Part shown: positions 23,337-27,470 of the stretch, in pieces
Layout of the letters: each line of letters starts with the position of its first letter
Numbering within the stretch: the stretch's first letter is position 1
Assembly (NCBI RefSeq): GCF_042686175.1
Contig: NZ_JBHUOR010000117.1
Span: 1 to 27,470 of the forward strand
Direction of reading: 5' to 3'
Length of the DNA stretch: 27,470 bases
Source: Kurthia populi
GTDB taxonomy: Bacteria; Bacillota; Bacilli; Bacillales_A; Planococcaceae
Program-made: the position numbers and the translations under genes
Notes under the pieces: model-generated
What the model saw: the letters and a program-made list of their open reading frames with translations, nothing else
The model's database searches: none
What the model was told of the DNA's origin: nothing

Positions 23337-24713
23337 TTATTTTTTCAATGTTAGTAATGTAACGCTTTCGACATGCGCTGTTTGAGGGAACATGTCAACA
23401 GGTTGAATATACTCAACCTGGTATAGCTCCATTAACTGAGCTAAATCTTTTGCAAGCGTTGATGGATTACAAGAAGTGTAGACGATACGTTCTGGACGGA
23501 TGACTAACATCGTCTCGATGAAGCTGTCGTCTAAACCGGTACGCGGTGGATCGACTGTCACAACGTCTGGTACATAGCCATCTAAACGCCATTCCTCTAA
23601 CCAATGCTCTGCCGTACCTTGTACATACGTCGCATTTTCAACACCATATTTTTTCGCGTTTTTCTTCGCATCGACAATTGATTCAGGAATGATATCCATA
23701 CCGCGGATTTCTTTCGCACCTTTTGATAACCAAAGACCGATTGTACCAACGCCACAGTAAGCATCAACGATTGATTCTTTACCTGTTAATTTCGCTGCTT
23801 TTTTAATTTGATTGTATAGGTGAACCGTTTGTGTTGGATTCAGTTGGAAGAATGCGCGTGCTGATAAATCAAAGGCGTATTCGCCAAGTTTTTCGCGAAT
23901 CGTTTCTTTACCAGCTAACACAATCGTTTGGTCACCGAAAATAAGTGGTGAGCTATCTTCTTTAACATTTTGAACGATTGAAACGATTTTTGAATCCAAT
24001 GCTTTTACGCGTTCAACAAGCTCGTCTTTTTGATCGAAGTTTTTCTTCGTTGTGACGAAAACGATTTGTGTTTCGCCTGTATTGACGCCAGTACGCACAA
24101 CAATTGTACGTACTGTACCACGATTTGTTTTTTCATTATATGCAGGAATTTGAAGCTCTTGCATAATGCGTTTTACTTTTGTCGTCATTTTCGCCGTCAT
24201 TGGATGTTGTACAGCACAGTCTTCAATATCTAGTAGCTTATGGCTGTTTTCTGCATATAGACCTGCTAATACTTTATCGCCAGATTGACGTGCTTGGAAG
24301 GCACTCTTATTACGATAATTCCAAGGGTCATCCATACCGATTGTTGGGCGTAGGTCGATTTTTTTTGCGCCATCTTTCACGTATTTAGCTAATGATTGTG
24401 CGACAATGTCACGTTTCGCTTTTAGCTGCATATCGTATTTCATATGCTGTAATTGGCAACCGCCACATTCATCATATACAGGACATGGTGGTGTCGTACG
24501 ATGTTTTGAACGTTTTTGTACTTTTATGATTTTACCTTCTGAATAACCGCGCGCGACTTTTGTTAGTTCGATATATACTTCCTCGCCTGTAATAGCACCA
24601 GGTACGAAAACGATGTTACGTTTGTAGTAACCAATCCCTTCGCCGTTAATACCGAGTTTTTTAATGTTCAGTGGAATCCGTTTTCCGACTGACATAATAG
24701 TTTGTTGTTGCAA
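23337..24713 (-). CDS. rlmD: 23S rRNA (uracil-5-)-methyltransferase, RlmD/RlmCD type
   Basis: An S-adenosylmethionine-dependent enzyme making m5U in 23S rRNA. An N-terminal TRAM domain (KKLGINGEGIGYYKRN...GAITGEEV) is followed by the iron-sulphur cysteines CPVYDECGGC plus a later DCAVQHP. The methyltransferase part has VDAYCGVGTIGLW, TVDPPRTGLD and the catalytic cysteine in YTSCNPSTLAKDL. In B. subtilis one enzyme (RlmCD, YefA) modifies two sites, so target choice is open. The start is uncertain: TTG 24713 (458 residues) has AAAGGA about ten bases upstream and follows a TATAAT at 24748-24753. ATG 24740 would be at or near the transcript start with GGAG only two bases away, and ATG 24695 lacks a site. 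Confidence 0.9.
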   Translation of the reverse strand: MQQQTIMSVGKRIPLNIKKLGINGEGIGYYKRNIVFVPGAITGEEVYIELTKVARGYSEGKIIKVQKRSKHRTTPPCPVYDECGGCQLQHMKYDMQLKAKRDIVAQSLAKYVKDGAKKIDLRPTIGMDDPWNYRNKSAFQARQSGDKVLAGLYAENSHKLLDIEDCAVQHPMTAKMTTKVKRIMQELQIPAYNEKTNRGTVRTIVVRTGVNTGETQIVFVTTKKNFDQKDELVERVKALDSKIVSIVQNVKEDSSPLIFGDQTIVLAGKETIREKLGEYAFDLSARAFFQLNPTQTVHLYNQIKKAAKLTGKESIVDAYCGVGTIGLWLSKGAKEIRGMDIIPESIVDAKKNAKKYGVENATYVQGTAEHWLEEWRLDGYVPDVVTVDPPRTGLDDSFIETMLVIRPERIVYTSCNPSTLAKDLAQLMELYQVEYIQPVDMFPQTAHVESVTLLTLKK

Positions 24714-24780
24714 GATGGACACGTCCTTTTCTAAATTCATTTCTCCATTATAACGAAACGCCGACTTGAATAAAAGAAAA

Positions 24781-24803
24781 GCTTCTGCCATCTAGCAGAA
24801 GTT
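24781..24803 (-). terminator. Short terminator of yfhF
   Basis: CTTCTGC and GCAGAAG around CATCTA form a 7-bp stem directly after the yfhF stop; the leftward transcript continues CTTTTCTTTT, a broken T-run, so it may be weak. Confidence 0.6.
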
Positions 24804-25703
24804 TTAACGCAGTAGTTGCTGAAGTGCTTTTGTAATCGTTGGATAATTGAAATCAAAATCATAGTCACTTAAAACGGTAGGTAATACTTTTTGACCTTCT
24901 AATACGAGCTGGCTTTTCTCGCCAAGTGCGAGCTTAAGTGCAGCTTCTGGGACAGGCAACCAGTTGGGCTTATTAAGTGCTTTGGCGATGAAATCCCCAA
25001 TTTGTTTCATGCGAACCGGATAAGGGGCTGTGACGTTTACAACACCTTTTACATCCTCATTCATTAAACAAAATGCCAGCGCACGCGCAACATCTTCTAC
25101 ATGTACCCATGATACCCACTGCATGCCATCGCCAAGCTTGCCACCAACATTATATTTATAAGGCGTCGCGATAAGCGGGAATGCGCCACCTTCCTGATCG
25201 AAAATGACACCGAAGCGCGTTTTGACGACACGAACGCCTTCCTCTGTTGCTTGATCTGCGAGCCCTTCCCACATCTTAACCGTTTTACCGAGGAAATCAC
25301 GGGCTTGCTCATCGGAAGCTTCGGTATATTCAGCGTCGAGTGATGTAGGGTAAATCCCAACAGCACTCGCATTGACCAATGTTTTTGGGGTTTCCTCTAG
25401 TACACGAATAAGGCGTAGCACTTCATTTGTTGCTTCTTGGCGACTATTATAAATCGCCGCTTTTCGCTCATCTGTCCAGCGGCCTTCATTTAACGATACA
25501 CCAGCTAAATTTACAAATGCATCAACATCATTTAAATAAAGCTCGGGCTGTGCATCATCAACAAGCCACTGTACGTATTCAATACCATCTTTTGAATCGT
25601 TATTGCCACGCGTTAAAATCACAATGTCATGCCCATGAGATTTTAATAATTTTGTTAAGGTAGAGCCAACGAGACCAGTGCCTCCAGTAATCGCAATCTT
25701 CAT
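24804..25703 (-). CDS. yfhF: TIGR01777-type NAD(P)-binding epimerase/SulA-like protein YfhF
   Basis: A 299-residue extended short-chain dehydrogenase-like protein. The Rossmann glycine motif is GGTGLVG (7-13). The family segments VNLAGVSLNEGRWTDERK and NASAVGIYP follow, then WVHVEDVARAL and a C-terminal DUF1731-like part with LPVPEAALKLALGE. Members are called nucleoside-diphosphate-sugar epimerase-like, but the substrate is unknown. The strong AAAGGAGGA site precedes ATG 25703. It is divergent from recX, as in B. subtilis. Confidence 0.9.
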   Translation of the reverse strand: MKIAITGGTGLVGSTLTKLLKSHGHDIVILTRGNNDSKDGIEYVQWLVDDAQPELYLNDVDAFVNLAGVSLNEGRWTDERKAAIYNSRQEATNEVLRLIRVLEETPKTLVNASAVGIYPTSLDAEYTEASDEQARDFLGKTVKMWEGLADQATEEGVRVVKTRFGVIFDQEGGAFPLIATPYKYNVGGKLGDGMQWVSWVHVEDVARALAFCLMNEDVKGVVNVTAPYPVRMKQIGDFIAKALNKPNWLPVPEAALKLALGEKSQLVLEGQKVLPTVLSDYDFDFNYPTITKALQQLLR

Positions 25704-25812
25704 GAAAAAATCCTCCTTTAATGTTTCATTTACTTAGTTCTATTATTAAGTGTATGCCCGTGAAGTTTCAACTGAAAACAGGTATACTATCAAAAGAAAG
25801 GGGTTGCTACGT

Positions 25813-26628
25813 ATGCCGAAAGTCATTACGAAGATTACACGACAAAAGCGAAATGAAGAGCGCTACAATATTTTCTTAAATGAAGAATATTCGTTTAGTG
25901 TCGATGAAAAGATTCTCGTGCAGTACGGCCTCACAAAAGGAAAAGTGCTAGATGAATGGACACTTGGTGACATCGCCTTTGAAGATGAAGTAGCGCGCGC
26001 ATTTAATCGCGGCTTATCGTATTTGACTTATCAAATGCGCAGTGAAGAGGAAGTGCGTAAAAAGCTACGTGACGCAGAATTTGGTGAAGCAGTTATTCAA
26101 GAGGCAATTCAAAAATTAGTACGACTTGGCTTTTTAAATGATGCGGAATTTTCACGTGCCTTTGTTGAAACGAAAAAGAATACGATGAAAAAAGGGCCGC
26201 GTGCGATTCAGCAGGAGCTAAAACGTAAGGGAATCGATGAAAAAACGCAGCAGCAGGCACTTGGAGAGTTTGATGAAGGGGAGCAACTTCAGCTCGCGTA
26301 TGAATTGGCGGAGAAAAAACAGCGTCAAGAATCGCGAAAAACACCGATGCAGCAAAAACAGAAGATTCAAGATTTCCTATTGCGAAAGGGCTATAGCTTT
26401 GGGATTATTGAACAGGCGATTGCGAAATTAGATTTTACAATGGAAGAAGACGATTGGTCCGCGATGCTTGAAGGGCAGGGCGAGAAGGCGTGGAAGAAAT
26501 ATGCGTCGAAGTTTACTGGCTATGACCTCCATATGAAGGTTAAGCAGGCATTGTACCAAAAAGGGTTTCCCGGTGAAATTATAGAGGCATTTATTGAACA
26601 AAAGGAGAATGAAAATGAAGAAGTATAG
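25813..26628 (+). CDS. recX: Recombination regulatory protein RecX
   Basis: Modulates RecA filaments during recombination and repair; 271 residues, close to the B. subtilis length of about 264. Tandem three-helix RecX repeats are visible: YLTYQMRSEEEVRKKL ... GFLNDAEFSRAFVETKK, then KKGPRAIQQELKRKGID, and a final repeat YDLHMKVKQALYQKGFPGEII. ATG 25813 has AAAGGGG nine bases upstream; the frame is open earlier but unsupported. TATACT at 25783-25788 is a likely -10 box. The next gene starts before its stop, so recX, yfhH and yfhJ form an operon. Confidence 0.92.
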   Translation: MPKVITKITRQKRNEERYNIFLNEEYSFSVDEKILVQYGLTKGKVLDEWTLGDIAFEDEVARAFNRGLSYLTYQMRSEEEVRKKLRDAEFGEAVIQEAIQKLVRLGFLNDAEFSRAFVETKKNTMKKGPRAIQQELKRKGIDEKTQQQALGEFDEGEQLQLAYELAEKKQRQESRKTPMQQKQKIQDFLLRKGYSFGIIEQAIAKLDFTMEEDDWSAMLEGQGEKAWKKYASKFTGYDLHMKVKQALYQKGFPGEIIEAFIEQKENENEEV

Positions 26629-26938
26629 CGAAATGACGGAAGCGGAACTGCGCACAGAGATTGGTTTATTAAAAGAAAAAGCCCGTAAAGCGGAGCAACT
26701 GGGCATCATTAATGAATTTGCAGTTTATGAACGTAAAGCAATTTTAGCAAGTTCCTTTTTATTAGACCCTGCAGATTTTAAAGCGGGCGAAATCTATCGT
26801 GTCGAGGGTGACCCGGGTGTGTTCTTTAAAGTCGATTACTTAAAAGGTGTCTATGCATGGGGTTACCGCTTAGGCGGGCATGTGGAAGAAGAAGCCATTC
26901 CAATTGCGATGCTTGTACCAGCTGGGGAGATGTTCTAA
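26615..26938 (+). CDS. yfhH: DUF1811 family protein YfhH
   Basis: A 107-residue cytosolic protein of unknown function. An N-terminal helical part (YSEMTEAELRTEIGLL, then a K/E-rich stretch) precedes a small beta-rich domain containing GEIYRVEGDPG, FFKVDYLKGVYAWGYRL and IAMLVPAGEMF. It corresponds to B. subtilis YfhH by sequence and place. ATG 26615 lies seven bases after AAAGGAG and overlaps the recX end by 14 bases, indicating translational coupling. Confidence 0.9.
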   Translation: MKKYSEMTEAELRTEIGLLKEKARKAEQLGIINEFAVYERKAILASSFLLDPADFKAGEIYRVEGDPGVFFKVDYLKGVYAWGYRLGGHVEEEAIPIAMLVPAGEMF

Positions 26939-26939
26939 T

Positions 26940-27203
26940 ATGCAAGAAATCGAACAAAAAGTAGCGGAATTAACAGAAGTGTTAGTAGAGGCAAGCCAGT
27001 TATCGCAAGCGAAGGCACGTGTATGGATTGAGCTTTTATGGAGTGACTTCGAATCGACATATGCGAAGGCTGGTTACGACTATAAAGGAATGGAAATGAC
27101 TGAGCGTATTATTCGTCAATGGATTCAAAGCTATGGTCGCGACATCCATGCATTTGCGGGTCGAAATCCAAAATATGCACATTTATTAGATGATGTAGAA
27201 TAA
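26940..27203 (+). CDS. yfhJ: WVELL family protein YfhJ
   Basis: An 87-residue acidic protein of unknown function. It carries the family signature as KARVWIELLWSDFEST, followed by MTERIIRQWIQSYG. It starts at ATG 26940, one base after the yfhH stop, with GGGGAG about 11 bases upstream. It is the last gene of the recX-yfhH-yfhJ group. A weak hairpin plus seven T residues near 27212-27248 may end the transcript. Confidence 0.9.
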   Translation: MQEIEQKVAELTEVLVEASQLSQAKARVWIELLWSDFESTYAKAGYDYKGMEMTERIIRQWIQSYGRDIHAFAGRNPKYAHLLDDVE

Positions 27204-27256
27204 TCGGGCTGGCGCTGGGAAGCAATTCTTAGCACCATGCCTTTTTTTGAAGCATG

Positions 27257-27289
27257 AAAAAACGAGACCTCTAGTCAAAGAAGTCTCGT
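27257..27289 (-). terminator. Terminator of a leftward transcript entering from the right
   Basis: ACGAGACCT (27262-27270) pairs with AAGTCTCGT (27281-27289) with one mismatch. The plus-strand run of six A residues at its left gives the T-run only for the minus strand. The gene or RNA it ends must lie to the right, including the hairpin-rich stretch at 27312-27470. Confidence 0.75.
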
Positions 27290-27311
27290 AGGTTTGTGAT
27301 GGAAGATAAGC

Positions 27312-27364
27312 TACATTTACCGGGGGTCCCATCTACCAGGGCCCCCATCTACCAGGGCCCCATC
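27312..27364. repeat. GC-rich 16-bp tandem repeat
   Basis: CCCATCTACCAGGGCC occurs twice in direct succession (27328-27343 and 27344-27359), preceded by a degenerate unit (ACATTTACCGGGGGTC, 27312-27327) and followed by a partial one (CCATC). GGGCCC steps make it strongly self-complementary. Its base composition stands out from the A/T-rich surroundings. Confidence 0.8.
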
Positions 27365-27470
27365 GACGTTAAACGAGCGCTTTCATCACTTATGATTATC
27401 CGGATTCAAGCGCTAACTCCTCGGGTCATTTCGCTCTCTCCGACGTGACAAAAAGAGTCACTTGTCGAGA

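Noticed and set aside
27312..27364. CRISPR-like repeat array
   Set aside because: Units are 16 bp and directly adjacent with no spacers, so it is a simple tandem repeat.

Overview
The window reads as a chromosomal segment of a low-GC, Gram-positive, flagellated, spore-former-type Bacillales, most likely a Lysinibacillus/Solibacillus-type member of the Planococcaceae (Caryophanaceae). This is inferred from strong AGGAGG ribosome binding sites, many GTG/TTG starts, A/T-rich intergenic DNA with a hairpin plus T-run after most genes, and B. subtilis-like gene blocks (motAB, yfkK-yfkI-yfkH ... yfkF, yfhF/recX-yfhH-yfhJ, mreBH, ytiB). I see no rRNA, tRNA, CRISPR array, prophage or intact insertion sequence.

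Layout. 1-49: start of a leftward gene whose ribosome binding site touches a 12+12 bp palindrome. 228-2923: a YfmL-like RNA helicase and an M29 aminopeptidase. 2924-3586: a dispersed repeat, a 37-codon gene on the minus strand and a TPP riboswitch with terminator. 3596-4998: thiT and map. 5038-7297: a TspO-like membrane protein, a polyphosphate kinase 2 and a GNAT acetyltransferase. 7361-10833, mostly leftward: the second copy of the dispersed repeat, a beta carbonic anhydrase, mreBH and a second M29 aminopeptidase. 11051-12623: motA-motB. 12668-14594: PTS-type dihydroxyacetone kinase dhaKLM. 14721-16506: yfkK, then yfkI-yfkH behind a sigma-B-like promoter. 16593-20641, leftward: a P1B-4 metal exporter (pfeT type) with a PerR/Fur-like palindrome, class I fumarase and an SE1561-family small protein. 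20754-21124: a promoter, a roughly 335-nt non-coding structured stretch and a terminator, directly before the transporter gene yfkF. 22365-23336: a decayed chemoreceptor tail and unassigned DNA. 23337-27203: an RlmD/RlmCD-type 23S rRNA methyltransferase, yfhF, recX-yfhH-yfhJ. 27204-27470: a minus-strand terminator and a hairpin-rich stretch with a GC-rich 16-bp tandem repeat.

The coding content is largely housekeeping (RNA metabolism, protein N-terminal processing, peptide turnover, cell-wall cytoskeleton, motility, TCA cycle) plus small physiological modules: thiamine uptake under TPP control, dihydroxyacetone use, and ferrous iron/metal efflux under a peroxide/iron-type operator. The most promising novelty is non-coding: the 20789-21123 RNA or leader, the paired ~140-bp repeat with a terminator core, and the right-edge hairpin-rich segment. 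All calls come from reading the sequence and from memory of families; no database search was run.
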